A stretch of 58,594 bases of DNA from Intoshia linei (GCA_001642005.1 LWCA01000081.1:1-58594), one strand, 5' to 3'. Positions 23,179-36,900 are shown, counted from the stretch's first letter. Notes: generated by a model not told the origin, from the letters alone. Translations and numbers: made by a program.

Positions 23179-23397
23179 CTAAATAAATTTATAATACATT
23201 ACATTTTAGTAATGTGGTTTTAGTTTTACTCTAAAATCAAATTAAAAAAATTACATTTTAAAATTAACAAATAAATTGACTTCAAATTGAAATTATGTTT
23301 CCATATACCTATTTATAAATTTGTATATTGCTGAAAATATTTAAAGAGTTAAAAATCACTATTATCACTGTTCTACGTATTCATATACTTATTCCTT
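23179..23397. promoter_or_regulatory. Bidirectional promoter region of DDX23 and NDUFS6
   Basis: Only about 219 bp separate the NDUFS6 start codon from the first recognised DDX23 exon on the other strand. Both are housekeeping genes, so a shared promoter is likely. It also contains the possible split-start exon of DDX23 ending at 23255. No defined element is claimed. Confidence 0.45.
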
Positions 23398-24388
23398 ATG
23401 AATTTTTTCAAAATCTTACGACCCATTCGATTGCAAATTTTATGTTTTGCTAAATCTTGCCGTATTATAAAATCAGAAAATTCTAAAACTTCCACTTTGA
23501 CTCATACTGGTCATGTAATTGTAAATTTACATTCTTTATTTAACAAATTATCAGGATTACGACGCGGATGATAAACGAAATGTTTTATTTGTGGATGGCC
23601 CAAAATATGTACTTATTATTATGTTGGGTATATTGTACAATATTTTGCATTAGGTAAATCCACGACATGCTATAGATTTCATCACTAAAGATCCAGTCGT
23701 ATTATGTGATAATCCTAAAGTTTACAGTCACAGTGGCGGTGCACTGGGACATCCAAAAGTTTTTATTAATTTGGTAATTTTATTTATAGTGGTTTATTTG
23801 TGTTGGTTGTATATGTTGAAACATTATATATATTTTATACTTTAACGTCAACATATTTTCTGTTAGTTAATCAAATGAAAAATTTTGAAATTATGTCCAA
23901 CGTTCTTTGTATTGTTATTGACAATATTCTTAAATCCAACCATTTTTACTAAAAATCACTTTTACCAACATTAAAGGAAAAAATCCAGTTTTACCAACCC
24001 TTAGGAGAAAAATTCAGTCTTACCAAGCCTAAAATGAAAGAATCAGTTTTACTAACCCTTAAGTGAAAATTCCAATTTTCCAAACTTTAAAACTGGAATT
24101 TTCCCTAAAAGTTTGGTAAAACTGATTTTTTCATTTTAGGGTTGGTAAATTTAAATTTTTAGTAAAAATGGTTGTATTTAAGTAGACACCCATTGTTATT
24201 AATAATTAAAAATTTAGACTAGAGGTGGAATTCAAATTTGTGGTTATAGTGGCCAAAAATTTGTTTTGAAATCAGAATATAATGAAAATATGGGAAAATC
24301 TATATCTTATGAAGAATTTATATCAAAGATTCAACGTCCTGACCAAGAATATCCAAACTTTTCAAATGACTATTCAAAATACAAATAA
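23398..24388 (+). CDS. NDUFS6: NDUFS6, mitochondrial complex I zinc-finger subunit, four exons, about 155 aa
   Basis: Accessory subunit of respiratory complex I in the matrix arm. Exons: 23398-23520, 23555-23608, 23654-23773, 24218-24388; phase 0 throughout. The N-terminus MNFFKILRPIRLQILCF is a plausible mitochondrial targeting sequence. Family blocks are THTGHVIDYDADDKR (human THTGQVYDDKDYRR), VNPRHAIDFITKDPV (human VNENFAIDLIAEQPV), GGALGHPKVFINL and ICGYSGQKF. The family normally binds zinc through Cys, His and CxxC; here the His (GHP) and one Cys (ICGY) remain, while the first Cys position is Tyr and the last is Ser. The C-terminus is about 40 residues longer than in human. Intron 3 holds a fold-back repeat. 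It starts about 220 bp from the first DDX23 exon, head to head. Confidence 0.94.
23929..24183. repeat. Family D fold-back repeat in NDUFS6 intron 3
   Basis: Ends are inverted copies of CTTAAATCCAACCATTTTTAC. Inside, a unit of about 30 nt (forms of TTTTACCAACCCTTAAG) is repeated in one orientation and then in the opposite one, so the RNA could fold into one long hairpin. A second clear copy is at about 49157-49467, and looser arrays of the same unit are at about 31340-31640 and 35460-35780. Confidence 0.7.
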
Positions 24389-26104
24389 ACATTAACAAAT
24401 TTGTTAATAAATTTACAATATTGTAGGCTTATTCTTATTGAATCTTTTCAGGAATAACTCAGCTTACATTTTAATATTTTTTTAAAATTTTAGCTTTTCG
24501 GTTTAGTTTAAAATTATACAATCGAATATATTGTACACTACTTGCCAATCTCGAGAAATCAAGGTTTTTGCGAATATAAAACCCAAGTTTGCACTGTTGA
24601 ATAATTTAGTGTATACATCTTCTGTTTAATTATATTTTTAATTAATTTTATTAATATGATATACATATTAGTATGGATAAATTTACTATTGTTTAAACTT
24701 TAAACATAATGTTTTCCGTAGAAGACAAGAAGGTCCCGTCATATGCAAGGGTCTCTGAAAACACCTATAAAAGGCCTATTGGCATCTCTACATTTATTCT
24801 TAACGAAGAGACTTTTTTTACAGTAGGTGTATAGTCTCGATTCGCTATACATTTTATTCTAGATTACTAGATTAGATTAAATTTATTAACAAATTACTAG
24901 ATTGACTGTTAATCACTACGTACAAACAGCACCTAGCTCTGCCAAGGGTGGAAATTTTTATTGTACCAAAAAATATATTCAATAAGAAAATCAAACTTAA
25001 AAATTTTTTTTTTTACTTTTAGAAATCTTAATTATTTCCAATTTTTTGTTGATAAAATAGTTTTGAAATAAAAAAAATGAATACTATAGTGCTCTTTTAA
25101 CCGTAAAGCGTCACTTTATTAGATTAAAATTTTTTGATTGTGTTAACGGATATAACTATCCCAGAATTTAATTTATATAAAATTCTAGGCCTTTTTTCAT
25201 TTATACAAAAAAGGGTAATTTATGGTTTTGGCCGTAAAGATATAAGATTTTGAAATTGAAAATAATTATATTCTTGATGATTTTAAAATCTTAAACAGAT
25301 TTTATATTTTTTATAACATAGGACGGGCTTGAATTTAAAAAAAAAAATTAGGGTTTTGATCTTGAAAGACTCAATTTCTGAAAATGAAATTTGCGATAAA
25401 ACAACACTCTTGAATTTTTGAAACTCGACTCCAGTTACTTTCATAAATAAATTGTAACAGACATCTATTTTTACATTTTTAACTAAATTACTTTATATAT
25501 GTAAAGATTTTTTATAAATTCGCATTATGCGAAAAAATGACAAAATTATTCCATAATTGCATGGGAGATAATAAATATTAACCTATCTATTAATTTTTAT
25601 AAATGTATAGTAGTTTAAAAAGGTAAACACGTTCAAAAAGAAATCATTTTTTTCTAAAAAAGGACAATCTAATAGTGATTTTTCGGGATATTTTTTTGTG
25701 TAGTCGAATTTTTTCAAATAGTCACTTTGTAGAAGACCGAAAAATAATTATCCCAAAATCGTTTTTTTAAAACTCTACGCCTTTCAATTTCTTATCTGGT
25801 TACAAACAGATGTACATTTTTAACTAACATACATTAAACAAGGAATATCTTGATTTTTATATATTTTTTACAAATACAACTAGCTCTGCCGAGGGTAGAC
25901 TTTTTAATTTTAAGATTGATTTTTTAATTTATTATAGATAATGTCTGGATGATGTTAAAGACAATCGAATTATAGCTACCTGTTTTACAAATTTTTTATA
26001 TTTGTTCAACGAAAAGCTGTATTAATCTGCTGTATGTGATTTTTTTTAAATTAGTTAACTGTTAATTAATTAATTAATTAGTTAATTGTAACATTACTTT
26101 ATAT
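24389..26104. repeat. Intergenic stretch with a long family A copy
   Basis: No gene supported. Family A runs from about 24895 (TTACTAGATTGACTGTTAAT, then GCACCTAGCTCTGCC) to about 25470, with the repeated internal signature 'AAAAAAGGGTAATTTATGG' and 'GTGCTCTTTTAACCGTAAAG'. A second internal start-like sequence (ACTAGCTCTGCCGAGGGTAG) is near 25878. The rest is AT-rich and unassigned. Confidence 0.55.
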
Positions 26105-26817
26105 CAGGCATTCTCAATTCTTTTTCACTGTGGACCAAGATGATATTACAAAAAACCTGTAGACCCCAAAAAAATTAATAATAACGACAATTTTTAATGA
26201 ATCATTACATTAGGGTGAAACGAATGATGGCCAAAAGACATGGAGTACTCTATTTGGGCCAGGTGATAAACTTGATGAACTATTAATATTAACCTTTAAC
26301 TCGTCAATGTTCCCAAAATGGAACATGTTTTTCAGGTATTGTTTACAGTAAATTATTAAATGTTTACTACATATTTTATCAGATCAATAAAAAGTCTATA
26401 TTATATATTTTCCTTGTAAAAAATTAATATTTTATATCCCTTGGTTGATGTTTCATAGAATTATGAATATTGACTGACTTTTTGTCCCATTTTCAATTTG
26501 AAATTTAAAACTTTTTTTTATGACTAGAAACTTGGCTCGGTCATAAATTTTAATAAAATAATTAAATAAAAACGCTGCTCCTAAAATAGAATAATGGAGA
26601 TTTCCCAATAAATTTATACACTTGTAAGTAATTTAATACCAAAGAATTTACTTTTACATGATTGTCACGTTTTATATTAGTATTTCTGAGCTTTTGTGTT
26701 TTAAAAATGACTTTATGTTACTGAAAATATATAATATGTAATAAATGAATATAATTTTCATGGACCCCCAAAAAAGTGCTGTGGACCCCAAGGGGTCGAC
26801 CCCGTTGAGAATGGCTG
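26105..26817. mobile_element. Non-autonomous hAT-like element, 713 bp, with 8-bp target duplication
   Basis: Left end CAGGCATTCTCAATTC and right end CGTTGAGAATGGCTG form terminal inverted repeats of the hAT type. Flanks CTTTATAT (26097-26104) and ATTTATAT (26818-26825) agree at 7 of 8 bases, as for a hAT 8-bp duplication. The subterminal GTGGACC/GGGGTCGACC pattern is also typical. No transposase is seen inside, so it needed a helper. Confidence 0.8.
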
Positions 26818-26889
26818 ATTTATATAAGTAAGGATAATAAGACAAAAAAATCTGTATAACGTAGGAATAAATTTTTTATTAAATTTTTT

Positions 26890-27484
26890 CTAATATTTTA
26901 TTTGTTGTTTTTTTTCGAGATTTTTTTGAACATATTCAGTAACGTTGAAATTATCAAGACGTAAATTGAAGGTATTGACAAGTTGAATTCCTATTGTCGT
27001 TTTCATTTTTATTATAACGGAATAATCAAAGTATAACTTTTCTGTAATAAAATAGATTATACTGTAAATTTTGATATAATTAATATAATCTTGTTTAGTA
27101 GTTAACCATACACTTTTGTAATTTAGAATTAAATAATATTCATCTATTAGGTGTATTAAGTACATGATAATTTCTGGAAAACTGACCGAAAAGCCAAAAC
27201 TTAATATTAAATGTATTATTCAAAAGACTGCAATTGTGATAGCATTTTTTCATATAAAAGTTGAATGAGGCATTCAAAAGATTCGAAAATAATGGCATTG
27301 TAAAAGATTAAACTATAAAAACAAATTTATTTGAATAGAGTAAAACTTGCATGTAAAATTCATTCAATACAACACAAATTACGTTCAAATGAGTGTATAT
27401 TGTTTCTTTTGCATTAGAATCTATCCGTTTCGAAATGATGACAATCAGCATCACTGATAAAACCAATTTACTGAGATTTTTCAT
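26890..27484 (-). CDS. Small putatively secreted protein, paralogue of the gene at 7751-8319
   Basis: Function not recognised. The first exon starts MKNLSKLVLSVMLIVIIS, a signal peptide, and contains YTHLNVICVVLNEFY, matching YTHIKVFGIILNDFY in the paralogue. Its frame stops at about 27308. The second part, open from about 27199 down to the stop at 26890, holds DEYYLILNYKSVWLTTKQDYINYIKIY, split here as two overlapping conserved blocks, and NVTEYVQKN. An intron is needed to join the halves; acceptor near 27200, donor uncertain. Extent of matching in both halves supports coding. The gene ends about 470 bp upstream of dynamin on the other strand. Confidence 0.5.
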
Positions 27485-27952
27485 TGAATTTGCAAAAATT
27501 TTTGATATATGAAACGTAGATAAACAGTTTATTATATAAAGTTAACAAACTATATAGTTACATTAGCATATTATATATCCATTAAAATATATAAAAGAAG
27601 CTGAACTACTTTAAATTTTGTAAAACATAACTGTAATTTATGTATTAACACGATGCCACCATCATTAGTTCAGAAAGAATCAAATTAATACTGATTCCAC
27701 TTTGTACCTCAGGCCGCATAGTAATTGGAAATTACTAATTGCCGTTACAAAAAAGGTACAAATTAAAGGGGTGACCAGTGCCCACCCCTGTATTACCAAT
27801 ATGATGTTTATTGTCAAGTTTAAAGATGCTAATATCAATAACTTGATTTATTCCACGTTTATCAATAACTTTAGTTGAATTTCTATGAGAAATACATGTT
27901 TGTATTAAGTAAACAAATTGAGTTACCATTTGTTAATATTTGTTAATCTAAA

Positions 27953-30900
27953 ATGTGGAATGAAAGCATAGAAAACTTGATTCCAATAATCAACAATTTA
28001 CATGACATTTCTTCTTCCGTGGGGGAAGCATTAGATTTTGATTTGCCACTCATTGCGGTGGTAGGATCGCAAAGTGCGGGTAAAAGTAGTGTACTAGAAA
28101 AATTCGTCGGCAGGTATTATATTTAAAATGCATATAATGAAATATTTTTAATTAGAGACTTTTTACCTCGTGGATCAGGAATTGTCACACGTCGTCCTCT
28201 TATTTTGAAATTGATACATAACCCTAATGAAGGTAATATACAAAACAACAAAAAATTTGCTAAAACTTTAAATTACAGAATATGGTATATTTTTGCATAA
28301 AGGAAGCAAAAAATATTTTTCGTTCCAAGAAATTTCACAAGAAATTATAGACGAAACGGAAAGAACTGTTCCAGGAAAACAAGTATCTCCGTCACCCATC
28401 AATTTGACTGTTTTATCACCTAATGGTTTGAAATAATTAATCCTGAATATAATTATTTTAGTTATGAATTTAACCCTCGTAGATTTACCCGGTTTAACGA
28501 AAATAGCTGTGGGTGGACAGGATAAAAATATTTCAAAAACCATAAGAAAGATGGTTCTGTCGTTTATTAATAAACCAAACTCTTTAATCCTTGCTGTTTC
28601 TCCAGCGAACGTAGATTTAGCCAATTCGGATGCACTCAATATTGCTCATGAAGCAGACCCTTCCGGTATTTATAATTGTTATTATTAATAATATTAATAT
28701 TAAAGGTTCCCGGACTATCGGGGTAATAACTAAATTGGATTTAATGGACCAGGGAACTGATGCACTGGAAATTTTAAATAATAAAGTGATACCACTTCGT
28801 AGAGGTACATCATTATAATGTGCATTATTAAAATATAATTTAATTAACTTTTAAAGGATATATTGGGATTGTCAACAGATCTCAAAAAGACATTGATGGT
28901 AATAAAGATATAAAGGATGCAGATCAATCCGAACGAGAGTATTTCTTAAAACATCCAAAATACAGGTAATATCATATTGTCATTTTATTTTCAGATAAAT
29001 GTTATTATTAAAATTAGAGCAATTGCCAATAGATGTGGTACTAATTACCTTCAAAAAACACTTGCGGAACAATTAACCAATCACATTAGGCTTGTACTTC
29101 CTAAATTAAGGGAAAAGATTACCAAGCGCAACATTAATTTGAAAAATGAATTGGACACGTTAGAAATGTCTGCCATGAGCAATATAAACGTTCGGGCTAG
29201 GTTTATCGTCAGGTAATAATATTATTCAAACGGGTTTTTCTCACATAAGGTCCTATTTACTATTTCCTCTGTGCTTTAAATAACAGATTGGTCAAAAATA
29301 ATCAATATATTATCTTTCTTTTGGGGATTAAAAAAATTAAAAAAAAATCTCTATACAAACAAAACCTACCAAGCTCAAGCTCAAGGCCACCGAAAACGGA
29401 AAATAGTCACTAAAAATTAATTTCACAAATAGTGTAATATAGCCCATAGCCACCTCTCCAAAACTCAATTTATCTTGACTTGACATTTGAAATTTAACAC
29501 AAAAAAGTGATAATATTCAATATAATTTTTAATGCTGAATTTGAAAAAATGAGGTTACTATTTTACAAAAACTTTGCCGATGGTAAAGATTCGGTACTGT
29601 AGGTTCTAAACTTTCATACCTTCAGCTGGAATCGTAAACAGATTACCCATACTTACAATGTACGTCGTACATGTGCTTGAAAATAAAAGGACGCGGCACA
29701 AATTTTTGGACCAGTCTGTAGTAAAATATACAATAATGCATTTATTACCCATATATTTTATATATACCGGAGTCTATCACTTTGAAGGCCCTGGTTTAGT
29801 TATGTTGATGTTTCAAAACTTGATCGTTTATTTTCTTTGTGGTAAATATCGTAATTTTAATTTTTGAGTCACATTTAATAATTAAATATCGTTAAAATAA
29901 TATTTAATTTTCAATTAAATTAAGTTCGATACAACAATTTACCGACATTTATGCTTCCATTATTTATGGCATACGAAATAGAGAAATGGAACGATTGCTA
30001 TGCGGGTACAATATAGAGCGACTTTTAACACAACGATTGGGCTATGAATTAAGAAATGTATATTTAATTTTATTATTTTAAATGTATTTACATAATTCAC
30101 ACATTACCACTCATCTTAGGTTGCCTTGAACAAAAAATTCTTGAGTGACAGAGTTGCAATTGCCATTAAAAACAGTGCTGGTATAAGGTTTGTAGTTTTA
30201 TTTATTCATTTATATTTTTATCTTATTGATTTATATGTTACCAGAGCCGAACCTAACCTAAAAATTTTCGACCCTAAAAATATTTTGAAAACTATTCAAA
30301 GATGCAATATATCCTTGGCATCCTCACTACGGGTCTAGACTTGACAGATTAAATTTTACACACAAGATAGTTATAATATTCAAAAATATAATTTTTTTAC
30401 ATGTTCAACTCGGAAAAACTGAAGATAGTTTCGGGTACCATAGGCTCGGTTTTGCATGTAACATATATATATCCTCTCAGTTTCTCAAATAGTCAAAAAA
30501 TAATAAATAATAAAAATAATTAAATTTGTTAATTTCTTAAAATTACAGTAACACAGTGCAATTTAGTGGTGACACAAAATTCAATAGCGATCAAAATATT
30601 TTTAAAAGTCTAAAAAAATTAATGCGCATATCAGTGTTTCTCAATAATTTTACTAGTGATGTAAATAAACTGTAACACACACGCAGAAACTCAAATATAT
30701 ACTTTAAAAGTCAGAATAGATGTTTCACAGTCAGATATCATTATTGAAAGTCTTGAATCAAGATTTGTATGTTTTGTCAATCTAATTAGCTATAATTCCA
30801 TAAAAAAAAAATTTTAACATTTTAATTATTTTAACCACAATTTTTTTTAAATTCTAGGGCTGTTTTCATTTAAAAAAAAAGCGTAATTTGGGGTTTTTGC

Positions 30901-33900
30901 CCTGAAGATATATATTTGTTCAATTTAAATTTATGATAATATTTATGATTTTAAAATCCGTATCTCAGTATATTTTTTTTAAATTTTCGATCTTGTTTGA
31001 TTTTCAAAAAAAAGACAATGGCGCTTTTTGACTCGTAAGATGTGAGTTTTATAGGTTTAAATTTATCTTATCAACACCCCTAAAAAACTGTAATTGAAAT
31101 GTGAACTTAATAAAATTCTAATACTGGTAGTTATTGAAATAAACGATAATACACACAGACAAACAAAGCATATTATATAAGTAAAGATAATATCAAATAT
31201 TATTTTAATTTAAATTAATAATTAATTCCCATATATTCAACGGTTGTCGATTTGCTGGTACCAACAAATTTTTTTAATTATATAAATAACTAATTTGTAA
31301 AATGATGTAACAATGACGCTTATGATTCTTACAAATTTATAATGTTTAGAAATAAGCACTTGAAAAAATGGATTTTTTCTTTATGGTTGCTAAAATTTTG
31401 GGTTTTTATTTTTTGGTTGAATTAATAGTCTTTCTCGTAAGGTTTGGTAAATTGTAAGTTTTTAAAAAAATGTAGGAAAAGATTTTTTACCCAAAATTAA
31501 GGGCTGGTAGGTTTAAGGGATGGTAAAATAGGATTTTTAAATAAAGGACTTGAAATGGTATTTTTGGTAAATATTATTAAATTTTATTAATGGTGGGATA
31601 AAAGTGGGATTTTTAAAATAATAATTTAGCAGTAGGTTGGACTTTGGAAAAAAATCAACATCTGGCAACTCTGCAACAATACATTTTACAAAAATAAGCT
31701 AATTTTTGAGTTTTGACTGGTGATGAAACCAGAAATGCAGGTACTAATACCAGCACGTGCTGGTAACATCTTTGCCTATATTATTTTTTTATAAAAAAAG
31801 TCAAAGTTAGTCCAACCACCCAAAAATTTTTCTGTGGACATTAACCCTGACGCTTGTAAGGAAAATTAAATAAAAAGTAATATCCACGATATACTATACG
31901 ATTTTATATAGTGTGAACATTTTTCATTTTACAAAGTTTTTAATATGTCAAAATTTAACAGTTAACTTTAAAGTTAATTCTTTGAATTAGAGTTGACATT
32001 TTTCTATCATCAGCCGTGTTGGAAGAATTGATACGTTCCATAATAAAAAAATTAATACAACCAGTTCATTTCGTTATTGAAAAAATACTCAACGAACAAA
32101 AAAATTGTGTCCATGAAACTGCAGAAACGGTACATATCTTTAATTATTATTATATGTTTATTCACTATAATTATTAATGGATACATAATAATAATAACTT
32201 ATATATATAATAATACGTGATTATTTGGATATGATGGCACCATTAATTATTTAATTTAGGTTATAAATATTACTAGTTTTCAGTTATATGTTAAAGATTT
32301 AATTTTAACCAAACTTAATAAAAACGTATCAAACTTAAAAGATTTTATCGATGTATTGATTGAAGCCGAATGTGGTCATATTTACACGAGAAGCAACAAA
32401 TTTACTTTGAAAAATGCCACGTAAGTTTTAAAGATAAAATGAAAATGTTTTTTGAATGGGATTACAAATGGGTGCTCATTTATGAAAAAATCAAAAAATT
32501 AAAAAAATACATAGAATTTGATAAATATAAATAAACTGCGTTAATTTTCAAAACTAGAAATGAAGTAACTTCAAATGACGAGGATGGTGTCAGTGATTTA
32601 AACGAAAAGGTACAATAAATATTTTTTATTATTCTAGAATTGTATTTAGAATGTAAAACGAGGACCAGCAAGAATAAAATACAGCGCATATTTCGCAAAA
32701 AATGATTATTGGTTTGTTCTAACAAGTCAACAATTGGCAGTATACAAAAAACCTAATGTAATTGCACAAAATTTATTCATATTATGATAAAATTAAAGTC
32801 ACATGTGATACATGTTTATTATTACTTTTAGATGGCTAATTTGAAATTTTCAATAGATACTAGAGATTTGGTTATAAACGCAGAAGATATTAGCAAAATT
32901 AAAGAAAAACATTTGCATTTAAGCAGAGTTGATGAAAAGTAACATGTCCTTTTTCAATAACTAAATTGACCAAAAAAAAGTTGTCAAATTATTAATTACT
33001 ATCTTGCCTGTTATGTACTTTGTACAAACAGTACCTAGCTTTTCAGGGACCAACCTTTTAATTTTAATAGAACCATTGAAAAAATATTCGTTTATAAATT
33101 ATAATATATTAAGATATTTTTAACCGGGAATCCGTAGACTTCTGGGGTTTAAATTTTTTCTCTAAATCAACTAGAACAAAATGTACCAAAATAATCGTTT
33201 TTTCAAATTCTAGGACCATTAGTTGTTTTATATTTTTTGTTTTAATAAAATAGTTACCAAATAAATAAATGAATCCTAAAGTGCTTTTTATCGTGACGGC
33301 GTCATTTTGAGATTGAACATTTTTGTGAATTGGAATGTTAATTGGAAATAACCGTATTAGGTTATTTTTTTTAAATTATACAAATCTTCATTTCAAAAAA
33401 AGAGTAATCTGGGGTTTTGATCTTGGAAATTAAAGTTTTTGAGATTGGGATTTATTATAATGCTCATGGTTTTAAAAACTATAACACAATTTGTTTTATA
33501 AAAATTTAGAACTTTTTTTGATTTTTAAAAAAAATGTAATTTGGGTAACCAAAAATAACTAAATTTCTGAAAATCAAATTATCGATAAAACATTAATCTC
33601 AAAAGATTTTATTAGAAATGTGGTTTTTTAATTGTAGGACTTAATTGCTTCTTAGTACACTCAATGGAAAAAAAGTTAAAAAATACTGAATTATAATGAT
33701 TATAATTAGAATCATCTAATTTATCAGCTAAAATTAGTCTAAAGTTGAATACAATTCATTGTAATATATCAAAACTTTTAATTTAATTTGTACAATATTG
33801 GCGATAAAATATTGGGGTCCAAAGGAAAAAAGTATCTGAATGTGATCTTTGAAAGTCTAGTACTCTGAATTTGTGAAATAAATAGAAACAGACAAACATT

Positions 33901-36900
33901 TCATTGAAAAATATTTCTTTTATTTTTGAGTCGTTTTGTATAGTGAGAAATTTAGAAAAATATATAAAGATGCTAAATTCTTGATAATGACCATGTCTCC
34001 AGATAACTATGATGAAGATATCGAAGACTGGAAAGCTGCTTTCATGACTGCAGGTGCTGCATTAGATGAAATCGACAGAATATCGGATATTGATAATAAT
34101 GATATGGAAACTTCTGTTAATGTAATTTTATCGTATTATTGGTGAGTTACTATTTATATTAATAAAAAATATAATATAATATATATACTATAATATAATA
34201 ATAATAACCATAATATAAAATACTAAGTTGACTGTTATGTACTACGTAGAAACAGCACCTAGCTTTGCCGAGGGCACATTTTTATTCTGCCAAAAAAATA
34301 AATTTACGTTGAAAATCTAACTTAAAATCTTACTATTCACTATTATCAATCCTTTAAAGGAATGGTTCCCAAATTCGTTTCAGGTGAAACCGTTATATCA
34401 CATTACTTTTTACTTTAATGTGAATTATTCCATATTAATTTTTTGTTTGTTAACATTTGTGTAAAGAATTTTAAAAACAATTATTATCCCATTTTTTTAA
34501 TTTAGTAGGCAGAATGTGTGTATATTAAAAATAAAGTAAAAACAGTCCAATCCTAAAAATTTTTCATAAAAACCTATTTTATCATTTTTAATGTGATAAT
34601 ATTTATATTCAGTACCAATTTAATAAATACTTAAAAATATCTATTATAATTAACGGAATCAACACTTTATAAGCATATTTCGGGTGAATTTTACCAATAT
34701 TGCAAAATTGATTTTTAAAAAAAAAACAATTAGGGTTTTGGACATGTAAGATGTGAGTTTGCGAGGTTTAAATTTATTTTGCTAACACTTTTGGAAAAAA
34801 CTGCAATTGAAATGTGGATTTTATAAAATTCTAAGACTGGTAGTTATTGAAATAAACGATAACACATACACAAACAAATATTGTATAGCATATTATATAA
34901 GTAAGGATTGTCATTATGTTTATTATAAAAATTCCATAGTTTGAGCCACATATTTTTGCGAAGCATTGAATTAAGCAATCAAAAAGAATTTTAATTAGTA
35001 TTACAATCTAATTCTTGTTTAACGGAATTTATCGTTTAAGAAAAAAAAATCCTGATTAACCGACTATAAATTTTTCTCAAGTACAAAAATTCCGTTAAAT
35101 TTTAACTTAAAATGACTAACATCATAATTATACTTAAGCTTTTTCGATTCAAATTAAAAGCTTTAGATAGGTGAAACATTTTATTTTCTTCTTGATTAAT
35201 GATTTAATTATTCATTTTATTAATGGTTGATTATTAATTATATGAAATGACCTGAAATATAAGTTAAGTGGAATAAAAACTAAAATGACTGAAAACTATG
35301 ATGAAATGAAAAACTAATAAAAATGAAAATATTTTCATTTTATCATTGTTTCAATGCAGTGATTCCATGTTCAAATAGTGTACGGACCCCATTTCAAAAT
35401 ATTTATTTTTTTGGACTCTAAGGGAAACATGAAATATAAAACATTAATGAAAAAATTAAAGGTTTTTCATCATAGGATTTGATATAATCGTGTTTTTCAA
35501 AAAAGTATTGGAAAAAAATGATTTTTTTATTGAGGATTGGTGAAATTTCATTTTTTACTTTATTTTTCAAAATAATATTGGAAAATAAGGATATTTACCT
35601 TAAGCGTTGGTAATATTGGAGTTTTATTTGGAGTTTGAATAAGAGGTTTTTCTCATAAAATTTGGTAAAATGGAGTATTTTAAAAAATATTTGAAAAAGG
35701 GTATTTTTCCTTAATGGTTTGATTAAGTTATTTTTTTCATAAGGTTTCGTAAAATCGGATTTTTCAAAAAAATATAGGTAATCCCTTAGGATTCCTGGAC
35801 CCCATTTTTAGAAACACTGTACTAGATTAAAATGAACTTGATTATCAACATAAAATAAAACAAATTAACAAATAACTTTTAACTGGGCACTTAATATTCT
35901 GGTGCACCTGAACTCCAGATTTTGCAATATTCTGGTGTCCAGAAAAACTCTCATATTCAGTTATAACTAAATCTGATTTCACATCAATTCCTTATCTAAA
36001 TTGAACACCAACTTGAAAATGAAGCAAAAATTATTTTTAAATCTAAATTTTCTGCGCCCCTGGGTCTCATTCAGTATGTTGAAAATGCCTCATATACGAT
36101 ATACCCTGTCTTAACGCAAATGAAAAGATAAAATTTATAAAAATGTAATAATACATTAAATTTTAGAAAGACGAAATGGATAAAATTCTAACAATAAAAA
36201 AACTAGTCAGGTTTTATATGGATGTCACGTTGGACAATTTAACGGATATTATACCCAAAGTCATTATAGAATTTATGGTTACACGTGTAATAAAATTATT
36301 TATTAAATTTTAAAACCAATTTAAAATAATTTAGTTATTCAAATACCTCAGATCTGATTTGATTGCGATAATATTTTCAAATGAGGTATTCATTTATAAA
36401 TAATAATATTCGAGTATTGTAACCAGAGATGAACCTACCTAGCTCGCTGTCGCCTTAAAATGAAAAGTGGCACTAAAAAAATTTCAAAAACGACGCATAG
36501 TGTCATATATCCCTAAACACCTCTCTAAGCCTCTTGACATTTTAAATTTAACACCCAAAATTGTAATATTCAAGAATATAATTTTATAATTTTTAATGCT
36601 CAATTTGGAATAACGTGGCCATCATTTTACAAAAATTTTGTAGAGGTCCCAAAAAGGCGTCTCGTACGTTATGTTCAGCATAAGAAATGTCAGTTTATGG
36701 ATATTTAGAATTTGGATGAATTTTTCAATGAGTCACCACTCGAAAAACTAAAGAGAGAGGAAACTAGAAAAATTTACGATGCTACCAAAGAAGCCCTTAA
36801 ACACATTAATGAAATTGTTTCAAATACCAGACAAACAAATATTCCTCCTCCACTGCAGATCAAGTATATTGCTTCTACTTTACATAAATTAAAACAAATA

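Noticed and set aside
26041-26104. TTAATTAATTAATTAATTAG array as a regulatory or satellite element
   Set aside because: Very short simple repeat in an AT-rich background; nothing ties it to a function.
28268-28639. 123-codon open frame on the minus strand
   Set aside because: It is the antisense shadow of dynamin exons 3 and 4, whose plus-strand frame encodes the conserved GTPase domain in matching splice phases.
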